64,000 nt of DNA from Chryseobacterium kimseyorum (GCF_025971945.1 NZ_JAPDHW010000005.1:201996-265995); one strand, 5' to 3'; shown: positions 38,157 to 48,368, counted from the stretch's first letter. The notes: generated from the letters alone by a model not told the origin. Numbers and translations: made by a program.

Positions 38157-38699
38157 TTAAACTTTTTCTACCTGCATAAAGCTCAGTTCCATTGGAGTTT
38201 TTCTTCCGAAGATCAAAACAGAAACTTCTACTTTCTTCTTGTCTTCCAAGATTTTCTCTACTGTACCGTTGAAACCGTTGAAAGGCCCATCGATTACTTT
38301 TACGTTTTCACCAACGATGAATGGAATTTCTGCATCAGAAGCGAACTCTGAAAGTTCATCCATTCTTCCTAACATTCTGTTAACCTCAGATTTTCTCATC
38401 GGTACAGGATCTCCACCTTTAGTTAAACTCAAGAAAGAAATCACACCAGGAATGTTTTTGATAACGTGAGGAATCTCTCCCATCAACTCTGCTTCTACCA
38501 TAAGATAACCAGGATAGTATGGTCTTTCTTTTGGTACTTTCTTCCCATTTCTAAGCTGAATAACCTTTTCCATAGGAATAACTACCTGAGTAACATACTG
38601 CTCAAACCCTAACCGTTTGATCTCTGTCTCAATATAGTTTTTCACTTTATTTTCCTGTCCGCTGATTGCTTTCAGCACATACCATTTCAATTCGCTCAT
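38157..38699 (-). CDS. nusG: transcription termination/antitermination protein NusG
   Basis: 180 residues, normal length. NGN domain (KWYVLKAISGQENKVKNYIE, YPGYLMVEAEL) followed by a KOW domain (~124-180, GENVKVIDGPFNGFNGTVEK). Binds RNA polymerase and couples it to Rho or the ribosome. It lies 17 bases downstream of secE, as usual. A terminator follows, so it is not co-transcribed with rplK here. Confidence 0.97.
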   Translation of the reverse strand: MSELKWYVLKAISGQENKVKNYIETEIKRLGFEQYVTQVVIPMEKVIQLRNGKKVPKERPYYPGYLMVEAELMGEIPHVIKNIPGVISFLSLTKGGDPVPMRKSEVNRMLGRMDELSEFASDAEIPFIVGENVKVIDGPFNGFNGTVEKILEDKKKVEVSVLIFGRKTPMELSFMQVEKV

Positions 38700-38716
38700 T
38701 ATGGGAAAATACTTTA

Positions 38717-38920
38717 TTAGTTGAAGGTATTAATTAGAATTCCGATGATGTTGCTGATTGATTTTGAGAACAATTCATCAACGCCGAAGGTAAATAATGC
38801 CAAAATAACAGTTGCTACAGTAACTACAATAGTAGAAGACTGTAAGTCAGACCACTTTGGCCACTCTACTTTGTGTCTAAATTCGTGATAAGAACCTTTT
38901 AAAAATTCTACTAAGCTCAT
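38717..38920 (-). CDS. secE: preprotein translocase subunit SecE
   Basis: 67 residues from ATG 38920 (MSLVEFLKGSYHEFRHKVEW). A longer frame reaches 38944, but it would overlap tRNA-Trp and adds no homologous sequence. Small inner-membrane subunit of SecYEG: amphipathic segment with the conserved KVEWPKWSDLQSST, then one membrane helix (~residues 29-51). It lies between tRNA-Trp and nusG, the classical arrangement. Confidence 0.95.
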   Translation of the reverse strand: MSLVEFLKGSYHEFRHKVEWPKWSDLQSSTIVVTVATVILALFTFGVDELFSKSISNIIGILINTFN

Positions 38921-38934
38921 TATTTTCTTTTTGC

Positions 38935-39003
38935 ACGGGCACAAGGATTCGAACCCTGATCAACGGTGTTGGAGACCGGTATCCTACCATTGGACGATGC
39001 CCG
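38935..39003 (-). tRNA. tRNA-Trp (anticodon CCA)
   Basis: 7-bp acceptor stem CGGGCAT / GTGCCCG, T-arm with GGTTCGAATCC, and anticodon loop CTCCAAC read on the minus strand, giving CCA. The encoded 3' end is not CCA. It sits between tuf and secE, its usual place in Bacteroidota. Confidence 0.93.
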
Positions 39004-39010
39004 TAGATTA

Positions 39011-39040
39011 AAAGTTCCGTAAGTTTCCTTACGGAACTTT
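39011..39040 (-). terminator. hairpin after tuf
   Basis: 13-bp perfect stem (AAAGTTCCGTAAG / CTTACGGAACTTT) with a 4-base loop, followed on the minus strand by a short T-rich run, between tuf and tRNA-Trp. It may terminate most tuf transcripts or serve as a processing point before the tRNA. Confidence 0.7.
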
Positions 39041-39056
39041 AATTATTTTAAGATGA

Positions 39057-40271
39057 TTAGTCTAAGATTTCAGTAACCTGACCTGAACCAACTGTTCTAC
39101 CTCCTTCTCTGATCGCAAATCTAAGACCTACGTTAAGAGCGATTGGCTGTAACAATTCTACAGTGATCTCTAAGTTATCACCAGGCATTACCATTTCTAC
39201 ACCTTCTGGTAAGAAGATTTCACCTGTAACGTCAGTAGTTCTTACGTAGAACTGAGGACGGTATTTGTTGTGGAATGGAGTGTGACGTCCACCTTCTTCC
39301 TTAGAAAGGATATAAACTGAAGCTTTGAATTTCTTGTGAGGCTTCACAGAATCTTTCTTAGCGATAACCATACCTCTTTTGATGTCAGTTTTTTCAATAC
39401 CTCTCAACAATAGACCTACGTTATCTCCAGCTTCTCCTCTATCTAGGATTTTTCTGAACATCTCAACTCCTGTAATAGTAGAAGTTAATTTTTCTTCACC
39501 CATACCGATGATATCTACAGGATCTCCTGTGTTGATAATACCAGCCTCGATTCTACCAGTTGCAACAGTACCTCTACCTGTAATAGAGAATACGTCTTCG
39601 ATTGGCATCAAGAAAGGCTTATCAGTATCTCTTGGTGGTTGCTCGATCCATTCGTCAACAGCATCCATTAATTGCTCAACAGATTTGAACCATTGGTCAT
39701 CAGTTTTAGCACCTCCTTCAGCAGTAGCAGCTGTAAGAGCACCTAAAGCAGAACCTTGAATTACTGGAGAGTTATCTCCGTCAAATTCGTAAGTAGACAA
39801 TAAGTCTCTCAATTCCATTTCAACAAGCTCTAATAACTCAGCATCGTCAACCATGTCAACTTTGTTCATGAAAACAACGATTCTAGGTACGTTTACCTGA
39901 CGACATAGAAGGATGTGCTCTCTGGTTTGAGGCATTGGTCCGTCTGTAGCAGCACATACAACGATAGCACCGTCCATCTGAGCAGCACCAGTTACCATGT
40001 TCTTAACGTAATCCGCGTGACCTGGACAGTCAACGTGAGCGTAATGTCTTTTTTCAGTTTCGTATTCGATGTGAGCAGTATTGATAGTAATACCTCTTTC
40101 TTTTTCTTCTGGAGCAGAGTCAATAGAAGAGAAATCTTTTTTCTCAGCAAGACCTTTACTAGCCAATACAGCAGAAATTGCTGCAGTAAGTGTAGTTTTA
40201 CCATGGTCAACGTGACCAATAGTACCAATGTTCAAGTGTGGTTTGTTACGATTAAACGTTTCCTTTGCCAT
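39057..40271 (-). CDS. tuf: elongation factor Tu
   Basis: 404 residues. GTPase that delivers aminoacyl-tRNA to the ribosome. G1 GHVDHGKT (19-26), switch and G3 [12 protein letters not shown] (~81-92), G4 NKVD (~136-139), then domains 2 ([18 protein letters not shown]) and 3 ([18 protein letters not shown]). The loop around [20 protein letters not shown] is about nine residues longer than in common EF-Tu, which is 394-395 residues. First gene of the tuf-trnW-secE-nusG order. Confidence 0.98.
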   Translation of the reverse strand: MAKETFNRNKPHLNIGTIGHVDHGKTTLTAAISAVLASKGLAEKKDFSSIDSAPEEKERGITINTAHIEYETEKRHYAHVDCPGHADYVKNMVTGAAQMDGAIVVCAATDGPMPQTREHILLCRQVNVPRIVVFMNKVDMVDDAELLELVEMELRDLLSTYEFDGDNSPVIQGSALGALTAATAEGGAKTDDQWFKSVEQLMDAVDEWIEQPPRDTDKPFLMPIEDVFSITGRGTVATGRIEAGIINTGDPVDIIGMGEEKLTSTITGVEMFRKILDRGEAGDNVGLLLRGIEKTDIKRGMVIAKKDSVKPHKKFKASVYILSKEEGGRHTPFHNKYRPQFYVRTTDVTGEIFLPEGVEMVMPGDNLEITVELLQPIALNVGLRFAIREGGRTVGSGQVTEILD

Positions 40272-40316
40272 GATTTAAATTATTTATTTTATTGTTTTAT
40301 TCAAATTTTCGGTGTG

Positions 40317-40324
40317 CAAATATA
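40317..40324 (-). promoter_or_regulatory. -7 box of the tuf promoter
   Basis: TATATTTG on the minus strand, 46 bases before the tuf ATG. A TTTG at the usual -33 distance is not evident; a second similar box (TAAATTTG) lies at 40420-40427. Confidence 0.5.
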
Positions 40325-40521
40325 ATGAATTTTTAAATACTAAAATCTTTTTGTTAAAAAAAAAGTTTAATATTCAAATCCAAAAACTGCAAACCTCCTT
40401 TTTTTGTATATTGGAACTGCAAATTTATAACAAAAAAATGAATTAAAAAAAACAGTTTGTAAATCCATTTTTATTTTTCTCTCGTATATTTAACTGCAAC
40501 TATTAATTAAAATAAATTTTT

Positions 40522-42030
40522 ATGAAAAAACTATTCAATTTTTGTCTGGCTACATTAGCTTTTATCACGGTATTCTCTTGCGATGATGATGAAAATACAA
40601 GTATGCCCGAAATACCTACAGTAGGTCCCGATGTAATGGTTTATGGATTGAGTGCCAATAATGATCTTCTGGCTTTCAATGCAAAAAACAGCAATGTTAT
40701 GACTTCCACCAAGCCTATTACAGGGCTTCCTAATGGAGAAAAATTATTAAGTATTGATTTCAGACCGGCTACAGGTGAGCTTTATGCTGTATCAAATGCA
40801 AGCAAGTTTTATATCATCAATACTTCTACAGCTACTTCAAGAGCTGTAAGCACAACAGCATTTACACCTGCTATCTCAGGAACAATCGCTTCTATCGATT
40901 TTAACCCGACGGTGGACAGAATAAGACTGGTAACCAACACAGGTCAGAATCTTCGTCTTAATCCTGAAAACGGAGTAACGGCTGCTACCGATACAAGTAT
41001 TGCTACAACAGCAGCTATCGCAGGTATCGCTTATACAAACAGTAAATCTGGCGCGGCAACAACTACTTTATATGATCTTGATCTAACTTCAGGAAAACTT
41101 TTCAAACAGGATCCACCGAATAACGGAACTTTGGTTGAAGTTGGAAGTTTAGGATTTACATTCACAGGTCAGGCGGCTTTTGATATCAATCCTGAAAATA
41201 CAGCAGCATTAATGGCTGTAACAAGCGGAGCTCAAAACGCATTATATAATGTAGATCTTGCTACGGGAAAAGCTTCAAGCATCGGAACTCTTCCACTGAA
41301 AATAATTGACATCGCAATTCCTACAAACCCTGTAGCGTATGCAATCGATAACGCTAACGCATTACAGATCTTTGACCCAAATAATCCTGCAACTCCCGTT
41401 ACAAAAGCTCTTACAGGGTTACAGAGTGGAGAAAATATTTTAGGTATTGATTTCAGACCGTTAAACGGACAGTTGTATGCCTTAGGAAACTCAAGCAGAA
41501 TTTATACGGTTAACTTAGGTACAGGAGCACTTACCCAGGTAGGTACAGGTACACTTACCACTCCACTTGCAGGAACTGAGTTTGGATTTGATTTTAATCC
41601 TACTGTTGACAAAATCAGAGTAGTGAGCAACACAGGTCAAAACCTAAGACTCGATCCGGTTACAGGAGCCGTTACAGCAGTTGACACTGGACTTACTCCT
41701 ACGCCGGTTGCTGTAGGTGCCGCAGCTTATACTAATAATTTTGCAGGAACAGCGACTACAGAACTTTTTGTTATCGATCATAACACAGATAAATTATATC
41801 TTCAAAATCCACCAAACGGAGGTGTTTTGGTAGAAAGAGGAGCACTAGGAATCAATATTTCCGGAGCTAATGGATTCGATATCGGAAGCACAAGCCAAAA
41901 AGCTTATTTACTGGCAACAGTAGGTGCTGAAACAAAAATTTTCACTGTCAATATTGCTAACGGAGCTACAGCTTCATTAGGAGCATATCCGAACCCGGTT
42001 AGAGGATTTACCGTAGGTTTAGGATTCTAA
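40522..42030 (+). CDS. lipoprotein with two DUF4394 domains
   Basis: 502 residues. Lipoprotein signal peptide with lipobox VFSC followed by DDDEN. Two tandem copies of the DUF4394 domain (~38-270 and ~272-500), each with the pattern VYGLSANNDLLAFNAKNS / AYAIDNANALQIFDPNNP, then GEKLLSIDFRPATGELYAV / GENILGIDFRPLNGQLYAL, then IDFNPTVDRIRLVTNTGQNL / FDFNPTVDKIRVVSNTGQNL, then a DPPNNGTLVEVGSLG-type end. These are propeller-like; the biochemical function is unknown. Stand-alone gene with its own terminator, divergent from tuf. Confidence 0.92.
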   Translation: MKKLFNFCLATLAFITVFSCDDDENTSMPEIPTVGPDVMVYGLSANNDLLAFNAKNSNVMTSTKPITGLPNGEKLLSIDFRPATGELYAVSNASKFYIINTSTATSRAVSTTAFTPAISGTIASIDFNPTVDRIRLVTNTGQNLRLNPENGVTAATDTSIATTAAIAGIAYTNSKSGAATTTLYDLDLTSGKLFKQDPPNNGTLVEVGSLGFTFTGQAAFDINPENTAALMAVTSGAQNALYNVDLATGKASSIGTLPLKIIDIAIPTNPVAYAIDNANALQIFDPNNPATPVTKALTGLQSGENILGIDFRPLNGQLYALGNSSRIYTVNLGTGALTQVGTGTLTTPLAGTEFGFDFNPTVDKIRVVSNTGQNLRLDPVTGAVTAVDTGLTPTPVAVGAAAYTNNFAGTATTELFVIDHNTDKLYLQNPPNGGVLVERGALGINISGANGFDIGSTSQKAYLLATVGAETKIFTVNIANGATASLGAYPNPVRGFTVGLGF

Positions 42031-42054
42031 AAAAGAAACAGACTTGATTTTATA

Positions 42055-42090
42055 AGAAGCCCGAGGTAGATTTTTCTATCCCGGGCTTCT
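42055..42090 (+). terminator. intrinsic terminator after DUF4394 gene
   Basis: Stem AGAAGCCCG / CGGGCTTCT, extended by GGTAG / CTATC with a small bulge, then GTTTAT. 25 bases past the stop codon. Confidence 0.8.
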
Positions 42091-42288
42091 GTTTATATAA
42101 AAATAAATGAAAGAATGACCTCGTTTGAAATTAATTACATTTCTTACGTGACTGCCTCTAATAAATGGTTGAGCATTTCAACAGAATGGCTTATTTCAAA
42201 TTTCAACCTGACTTGTTTGATTCTAAATTAATTCCTTTAAACTGAACTTTTAATTATGATAAATAAAAGAACACAATCATTTTCAATC

Positions 42289-45200
42289 TTAAAAACCTTC
42301 ATCGGTCTTTTTAGTTTTATTAAATATCCAAAAGATAATTGGGAAGATTAGTAAGGTTAGAACAGTTGCTGTAATCAGACCTCCGATGATGACAATTGCT
42401 AATGGTTTTTGAGATTCCGAACCAATTCCTGTAGAAAGAGCTGCAGGAAGTAAACCGATTGATGCCATCAGTGCAGTCATAATCACCGGCCGTGTTCTGG
42501 ATTTCACACCACTGAAAATCGCGTCATCTATCTTTAATCCGTTTTTAACATTCTGATGGAATTCCGTGATAAGAATTACACCGTTTTGGATACAGATTCC
42601 CAGGAGTGCGATCATACCTACTCCCGCAGAGATCCCAAAATTCATATTCGTGATATGCAATGCGATGATTCCGCCGATTAAAGCAAAAGGAACGTTTGCC
42701 AGTACCAAAAGTGAATCTTTCATATTACCGAAAAGAATAAACAGGAGGAAGAAAATCCCCAAAATACTGATGGGTACTACTTCTGTCAGTCTTTTGGTAG
42801 CTCTCTGTTGGTTCTCGAACTGCCCGGTCCAGCCTACAGAATATCCTTCAGGAATTTTCATTTTTGCCACTTCTTTCTGTGCATCGCCGATTGTTCCTCC
42901 CAAATCACGGTCACGAATCGAAAATTTAATTCCAATATACCTTTTGATATCATCTCTGTAAATAAATGCGGCACCGTTGTCTTTTTCGATGGTACTGATC
43001 TCTTTTAAAGGAATTTTAGCACCGTCCTGCGTAGGAACCATCAGCGAAGCTATATCTTTTTCGTCTTTTCTGTACTCCTCAGAATAACGGAGTCTGATTG
43101 GAAATTTTCTTTCGCTGTCAAACATTTCTGAAGCTGTTTTTCCACCAAAAGCCATTTCCAAAACTGATTGTGCATCATCGGGCATCACGCCGTAAGCTGC
43201 CATCTTATTTCGGTCTAATACAACGCTTACTTCTGGCTGACCGATATTTTTAATAATTCCGGCGTCTTTTACTCCGTCTACATCTTTGATCGATTTTAAA
43301 ACCTCATCGGCCAGTCTGTCGAGTGTCTGTAAATTATCGCCATAAATTTTAATTCCGTTTTCAGCTTTAAAACCAGCTACCGCTTCTGCCACATTATCTG
43401 AGATCGGCTGAGAATAATTAAAGGTAATCCCCTGATAATTCCTTAGTTTTTTATCGATTTCTTCTACCAGTTCTTCATAACTGATTTTTCGTTTCCACTC
43501 ATCTTTTGGCTGAAGATTCACCGCAAACTGTACAAATCCGAAACCGTTTGGGTCTGTTCCGTCATTGCTTCGTCCGGTCTGCGCGAGAACATCGGTCACT
43601 TCAGGGACGCTCATAATATCTTTTTTCAAAATATCGGCAGTCTTCAACGACTCTTTTAGAGATGAGCTCATCGGCATTTCTGCAGTGATCCACAGTGAAC
43701 CTTCATTTAATTGAGGTAAAAATTCTGTTCCTAAAAATTTTCCTGAGAATAAAGTGACCGCCATGAAAGATAAAGCAACAATCAAACTGAGTTTTTTATG
43801 TTTAAATGTAAAACTGAAACCTTTCAGCACTATTCTGTCCCAGAAATTCACAAACGGATTGTTTTTCTCTCGTACATTCTTATTTAAAAGCATGTGGGTA
43901 AGCACAGGAACCAATGTCAATGTAAAAATCAATGCACCAATTAATGCAAAACCCAGCGTGAATGCCAATGGTGAAAACATTTTCCCTTCCACTTTCTGAA
44001 ATGAGAAGATTGGAATTAATGACGTAATGATTATTAATTTTGAAAAGAAAATTGCTTTCCCTAAACCTGTTCCGGTCTGTTTAATCCAGCCGGCTTTAGC
44101 CATTTTATTGAATTTATCCGGACCGTATTTCTTGGCTTTATGATCGAGCATTACAAAGATTCCTTCGACCATGACGACGGCACCATCGATGATAATTCCA
44201 AAATCTACAGCTCCCAGTGACAGTAAATTCGCACTCATGCCCGCCATTTTTAAACATAAAAACGCAAACAGTAAGGACAGAGGAATGACGATGGAAACAA
44301 TCAACGTGGTGCGCCAGTCTGCCATGAAAATTAAAACGATAACCGTCACCAGAATAATTCCCTCCAATAAATTATGCATTACGGTTTCTGTAGTGAAATC
44401 CATCAGATTATCACGGTCGTAAAATGTGACCATTTTTACATCTTTCGGAAGAATTTTTTCATTCAGCTCATTAATTTTAGCTTTTACATCAACCAAAACC
44501 TCACGCGGATTTTCACCTTTTCGCATCACCACGATTCCTTCTACAGTATCGTCCTGTTTATTTAAACCGGCCTGCCCTACTCTCGGCAGCGAACTCTCAT
44601 GCACTTCTGCCACATTTTTAACCAAAACCGGATTTCCGCTCTCGTTTTGAATGGTAATATTCCCGATATCTTCATTAGACTGTACCAAACCAATTCCCCG
44701 GACAACATAGGCTTGTCCGTTCTTTTCAATAACATCTCCACCTACATTCAGATTGCTTTTCGTGACCGCTTCAAAAACCTGCAGAGGCGTCAGATTGTAT
44801 TTATCCAAAGCTCTCGGATCAATGCTCAGCTCAAAAACTTTATCCTGACCACCGAAGACGTTGATATCAGCCACTCCCGGAACGCCTCTCAGAGCGCGGT
44901 CGATCACCCAGTTTTGCAAAGTCAGCAGTTCTCTGGAGTCTTTGGTTTTACTTTCCAGTGTATATCTGAAGATTTCTCCCGTCGGCCCGTAAGGCGGCTG
45001 CACCTCGGGGTCAACCTCATCAGGAAGACTCACATTTCGCAGCTGATTGTTGACCTGATTTCGGGCAAACATATCGTCTACTCCATCATCGAAAAGAATT
45101 TTAACAATAGAAAGCCCGAACATCGTCGTACTTCTTACGCTTGTTTTCTTCTGAACCGGACTCATCGCCAGCTCAATGGGCGTCGTGACAAAACGTTCCA

Positions 45201-45390
45201 CTTCTTCTGCACTACGGCCATTCCACTGGGTGATAATCACGATTTGGGTATTAGTGACATCTGGGAAAGCCTCAATAGGCATATTTTTGAAACTGATAAA
45301 GCCCGCAACCGCCAAAACCGCTACCCAAATAAAGGTGAATGCTTTATTTTTGAGTGAAAACGAAATGATATTTTTAATGAATTTATTCAT
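42289..45390 (-). CDS. heavy-metal RND efflux pump, CzcA/CusA family
   Basis: 1033 residues, full length for HME-type RND pumps. Inner-membrane proton-driven transporter that exports divalent or monovalent metal ions through the adaptor and channel encoded just upstream. One N-terminal membrane helix, a large porter domain, a TM4 motif DFGIIIDGAVVMVEG (~residues 392-406) typical of HME-RND proteins, then a second half with the duplicated porter and helices (GMIALLGICIQNGVILITEF). No metal specificity can be read safely; Co/Zn/Cd or Cu/Ag are all possible. Last gene of the operon. Confidence 0.93.
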   Translation of the reverse strand: MNKFIKNIISFSLKNKAFTFIWVAVLAVAGFISFKNMPIEAFPDVTNTQIVIITQWNGRSAEEVERFVTTPIELAMSPVQKKTSVRSTTMFGLSIVKILFDDGVDDMFARNQVNNQLRNVSLPDEVDPEVQPPYGPTGEIFRYTLESKTKDSRELLTLQNWVIDRALRGVPGVADINVFGGQDKVFELSIDPRALDKYNLTPLQVFEAVTKSNLNVGGDVIEKNGQAYVVRGIGLVQSNEDIGNITIQNESGNPVLVKNVAEVHESSLPRVGQAGLNKQDDTVEGIVVMRKGENPREVLVDVKAKINELNEKILPKDVKMVTFYDRDNLMDFTTETVMHNLLEGIILVTVIVLIFMADWRTTLIVSIVIPLSLLFAFLCLKMAGMSANLLSLGAVDFGIIIDGAVVMVEGIFVMLDHKAKKYGPDKFNKMAKAGWIKQTGTGLGKAIFFSKLIIITSLIPIFSFQKVEGKMFSPLAFTLGFALIGALIFTLTLVPVLTHMLLNKNVREKNNPFVNFWDRIVLKGFSFTFKHKKLSLIVALSFMAVTLFSGKFLGTEFLPQLNEGSLWITAEMPMSSSLKESLKTADILKKDIMSVPEVTDVLAQTGRSNDGTDPNGFGFVQFAVNLQPKDEWKRKISYEELVEEIDKKLRNYQGITFNYSQPISDNVAEAVAGFKAENGIKIYGDNLQTLDRLADEVLKSIKDVDGVKDAGIIKNIGQPEVSVVLDRNKMAAYGVMPDDAQSVLEMAFGGKTASEMFDSERKFPIRLRYSEEYRKDEKDIASLMVPTQDGAKIPLKEISTIEKDNGAAFIYRDDIKRYIGIKFSIRDRDLGGTIGDAQKEVAKMKIPEGYSVGWTGQFENQQRATKRLTEVVPISILGIFFLLFILFGNMKDSLLVLANVPFALIGGIIALHITNMNFGISAGVGMIALLGICIQNGVILITEFHQNVKNGLKIDDAIFSGVKSRTRPVIMTALMASIGLLPAALSTGIGSESQKPLAIVIIGGLITATVLTLLIFPIIFWIFNKTKKTDEGF

Positions 45391-45580
45391 GCTGAATAGA
45401 TGTTAGATGATAGATTTCAGACAGTACGCTGATACCTAAATATTTAATTTAAAAACTTTAACTAAGAAACTCGTTGAAATAATTTTAAACACATAAGTCA
45501 CATTAGAGATTTATACTTTATTTGCTTAAAAGAGCACATTAGATAGAAAATCAAAGATTTTCATTAGGTTCATTTAAATC

Positions 45581-46663
45581 TTAGTTTTTTAGTGAACGGT
45601 AAATCAGCAACTGATTATTGGTAATTACATTTTCTCCCTCCGTAAGACCTTCTGAAAGATATGTCACGTCGCCCAGCTGTTTCAGAACTTTAATTTCTTT
45701 GACTTTCACATCGGTTCTTGATTTAAAAACAACCACAAAACTTCTGTCATCGTCAAAAATTACCGCCTTTGATGGAACAGAAAGCGCTGAGGCATTCTCG
45801 GATTTCGAAACCCTTATGGTCGCTTTACTTTCAGGAATCAGCAAACCGTTGGCATTATCCAAAACCACCCTCGCCTGCATCGCATTGGTCTGCGGATCGA
45901 TGATTTTAAAGATTTTATCAATTTTTCCGTCAAAAACTTTATCAGGATAAGATAATGTGGAGACTTGTGCCGTCATGCCTAGACTGATTTTATCAATATC
46001 AGATTCATTGACGTTCATGATGGCCCACACGTTGGTGGTATTGGCTACATCAAAAATATTTTCGCTTCGGTCGCTTCTCAGCTGCATGTCTTTGTTGATG
46101 TCTTTGTGAACAATGTATCCGTTAATTGGAGCCAAAACACTGTAAAGATTTCCCTTTTTCACATTATACACCGTACTAACTGCGGAAGTTCTCTGCATCT
46201 GATCCTGTGCTTTCTGCACCTGACTTTTCGCTTCCAAAACTTCTCTTTCCGTCGTCAGTTTCCCTTCATACATTTCTTTGGCAACGCGTAGATTATTTTG
46301 AGCAACCAGTAAATCTGTTTTAGCATCACTCACATCCTTTTGAACATCGGCTAACTCTGTACTTCTGATTGTTGCGAGAACCTGACCTTTCTTCACGTAA
46401 TCTCCCAGCTCAACATTTACACTCATTACATTTCCGCCAACCAAAGGATAAACGTCGATGTAAGAGTTTCTGTCTGCAGATATTTTTCCGTAAAAACTGT
46501 ACGTATCTTCTATGTTTTTAAATTCAACTTTAGCGGTGGTGATCGATTCGAGCATGGTATTACTCAGCTCAAAACCTTTGGGTGCAGTTTCTTTTGGTGC
46601 TTCCTGTTTAGAACAAGACCATAAAAGTAAGGTGGAAAATATTGGTATAATTATTTTTTTCAT
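45581..46663 (-). CDS. RND efflux periplasmic adaptor subunit
   Basis: 360 residues, membrane-fusion protein of the CzcB/CusB type. Lipoprotein signal (lipobox LWSC, Cys17). Biotinyl/lipoyl-like hairpin halves GGNVMSVNVELGDYVKKGQV and YSVLAPINGYIVHKDINKDM flank a coiled coil (~110-160, QKDVSDAKTDLLVAQNNLR). Beta-barrel (VWAIMNVNESDIDKISLG) and membrane-proximal domains follow. No His/Met-rich metal-binding extension. It joins the pump to the TolC-like protein; it lies between those two genes. Confidence 0.92.
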   Translation of the reverse strand: MKKIIIPIFSTLLLWSCSKQEAPKETAPKGFELSNTMLESITTAKVEFKNIEDTYSFYGKISADRNSYIDVYPLVGGNVMSVNVELGDYVKKGQVLATIRSTELADVQKDVSDAKTDLLVAQNNLRVAKEMYEGKLTTEREVLEAKSQVQKAQDQMQRTSAVSTVYNVKKGNLYSVLAPINGYIVHKDINKDMQLRSDRSENIFDVANTTNVWAIMNVNESDIDKISLGMTAQVSTLSYPDKVFDGKIDKIFKIIDPQTNAMQARVVLDNANGLLIPESKATIRVSKSENASALSVPSKAVIFDDDRSFVVVFKSRTDVKVKEIKVLKQLGDVTYLSEGLTEGENVITNNQLLIYRSLKN

Positions 46664-46674
46664 TTAGATTATTA

Positions 46675-46748
46675 TTTTAAACGCAAAGGGCGCAAAGATT
46701 TTTTAAACAACATGCTATTTTTAAGTTCGCAAAGGCGTTTCACTTAGC
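46675..46748. repeat. intergenic repeat element, copy 1
   Basis: ~74 bases beginning TTTTAAACGCAAAG and ending GCAAAGGCGTTTCACTTAGC, with an internal GCAAAGATTTTTT. A second copy lies at 48235-48312; the two flank the TolC-like gene. Both ends and the middle are conserved while the interior differs, as expected of a dispersed intergenic element. Confidence 0.65.
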
Positions 46749-46768
46749 AGAGACAATAAAGGTTTATA

Positions 46769-48010
46769 TTAATAGAAGATTTTTGTTTGTACCAATTGAT
46801 TGAGCTGTTCTGCAGACTGTATTAGTTCGTTTTTCATATCATAAATCTGAAGAGAAGTTTGGCGGTAACTTTCCATGAAATCTGTAAAATCGATCAGAGT
46901 CACGTTTCCGTTTCTGAAGTTTTTCAGAATTCCATTGTAGACCAGATCTAAATTATCGAGGTCTGTAGATTTAATTTCGAGTAACTGTCCGTACTGATTT
47001 TTCCACATCTGAAAAGCCGACTGTACTTTCGTTTCGAGATTCAGTTTTTGAAATTCTGCATTTCTCTGATTTTGTTCAATAGCATAATTAGCTTTCTGCA
47101 CATTTCCTTTATTCACCTTCCATAGCGGAATAGGAATTCCTACTTTCAAATTGATTTCGTTTCTGAATGTTCCAGAATTTTGGTCGTACTCCGCTCCCAC
47201 ATTCAAATCGGGAACATTGAGAGATTTCTGCCACTGTGCATAAAGCTTAGAATTATCAATCAGTTTTAAATTAAATAAATAATCTGCGTTGTTTTCGATG
47301 GCTTTTCTTTTTAAATCAGATTCATCGCCGAAAGGCTGTGCAGCAAGAATCTCTCTGGCTTCTTCATCTGAAATCTGAGGTTCTATATTTTCTCTAATTC
47401 CGGTAAGAACTTTTAAATTTTGTTCGAATTCAAGAATGTCTTTAGTGATTCCCAGTTTGTCATTATTCAGCTGAATGACGATGCTCTGTAATCTCACTTC
47501 GTCTTTCAACGAAACATTTCCTTTTGCAGACTGTACTTTATACGCCTTTAAGAGGTCATTCATATATCCCAGTTGCTTATTGGTATTTTCGAGCTTCAGT
47601 TTTTCATAATAAAGATTGTAGTAATTGGTATGAAGCTGTGTGCGTAGTTCTACAAGCAACTGCGTAAACTGGAGCTGCGCCAAATCTTTATTGGATTTTG
47701 CAAAAGCAACTTCATTTTTCTTTTTGCCACCCATGTAAATCAGCTGTGTCACCTCAAGACCTTTGGCTTTACCGGCATCCAAAACTTTTCTGTCTTCGGG
47801 GTTATAGGCGTTGATGTACCCACTTATCTGCGGAAGTTCCCAGATTTTAGCCTGCAGAATATCCGCATCAGCCATGTTGATGTTGTACTGTTCGGCAAGA
47901 AGCTGAAGATTATTTTGCTGAAAGGCATTTTCGCAATCCAAAAGCGACATTTGCTGCTGCGCTGTCATTATCGAAGATATAACAACGAACAGTCCTGCAA
48001 TTTTGTTCAT
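46769..48010 (-). CDS. TolC-family outer-membrane efflux channel
   Basis: 413 residues. Signal peptide (MNKIAGLFVVISSIMTAQ), then two repeats of long alpha-helical and short strand segments as in TolC/CusC proteins (SLLDCENAFQQNNLQLLAEQ, KLENTNKQLGYMNDLLKAYK; second half IPLWKVNKGNVQKANYAIEQ, FRNGNVTLIDFTDFMESYRQ). Outer-membrane duct of the tripartite pump. First of the three efflux genes; intergenic repeats lie on both sides. Confidence 0.9.
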   Translation of the reverse strand: MNKIAGLFVVISSIMTAQQQMSLLDCENAFQQNNLQLLAEQYNINMADADILQAKIWELPQISGYINAYNPEDRKVLDAGKAKGLEVTQLIYMGGKKKNEVAFAKSNKDLAQLQFTQLLVELRTQLHTNYYNLYYEKLKLENTNKQLGYMNDLLKAYKVQSAKGNVSLKDEVRLQSIVIQLNNDKLGITKDILEFEQNLKVLTGIRENIEPQISDEEAREILAAQPFGDESDLKRKAIENNADYLFNLKLIDNSKLYAQWQKSLNVPDLNVGAEYDQNSGTFRNEINLKVGIPIPLWKVNKGNVQKANYAIEQNQRNAEFQKLNLETKVQSAFQMWKNQYGQLLEIKSTDLDNLDLVYNGILKNFRNGNVTLIDFTDFMESYRQTSLQIYDMKNELIQSAEQLNQLVQTKIFY

Positions 48011-48368
48011 TCTCTCAATTTTGATAGCAAAAGTGCGGTTGCTCGATTAAAACGACCTTAAAGTAGGCTTAAAAAAAAATTAAATTTGATTTTGAAGTAT
48101 TTTTTGAATCATTACGAGATAAACTTTCAGATTTTTTCAAAAGCTGGATACATAACAATACTTTGAAAAGAAATTTCTTCACCAACCCTAAAGGATGGAT
48201 AATTAATTATTACTTCAAAAATGTTTAGAGAAAATTTTAAACGCAAAGTGAGACACAGATTTTTTTTAAATCTATTGTAAATATAAAGATACACAAAGCC
48301 GTTTCACTTAGCTAGATAACACAATTTTGGTTGGAAGAACTTATTGTTCTTATTTTAATATTTAAAAC
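48011..48368. other. intergenic stretch between efflux genes and histidine kinase
   Basis: 358 bases. Apart from the repeat element at 48235-48312 I see no gene. A promoter for the efflux operon is expected here but no clear TAnnTTTG box stands out. Confidence 0.5.
48235..48312. repeat. intergenic repeat element, copy 2
   Basis: Begins TTTTAAACGCAAAG, carries CACAGATTTTTTTT in the middle and ends ACAAAGCCGTTTCACTTAGC, matching the element at 46675-46748 over both ends and part of the centre. Confidence 0.65.

Noticed and set aside
38920-38944. Longer SecE with eight additional N-terminal residues
   Set aside because: The extension overlaps the tRNA-Trp gene and does not resemble SecE; the ATG at 38920 is the sensible start.
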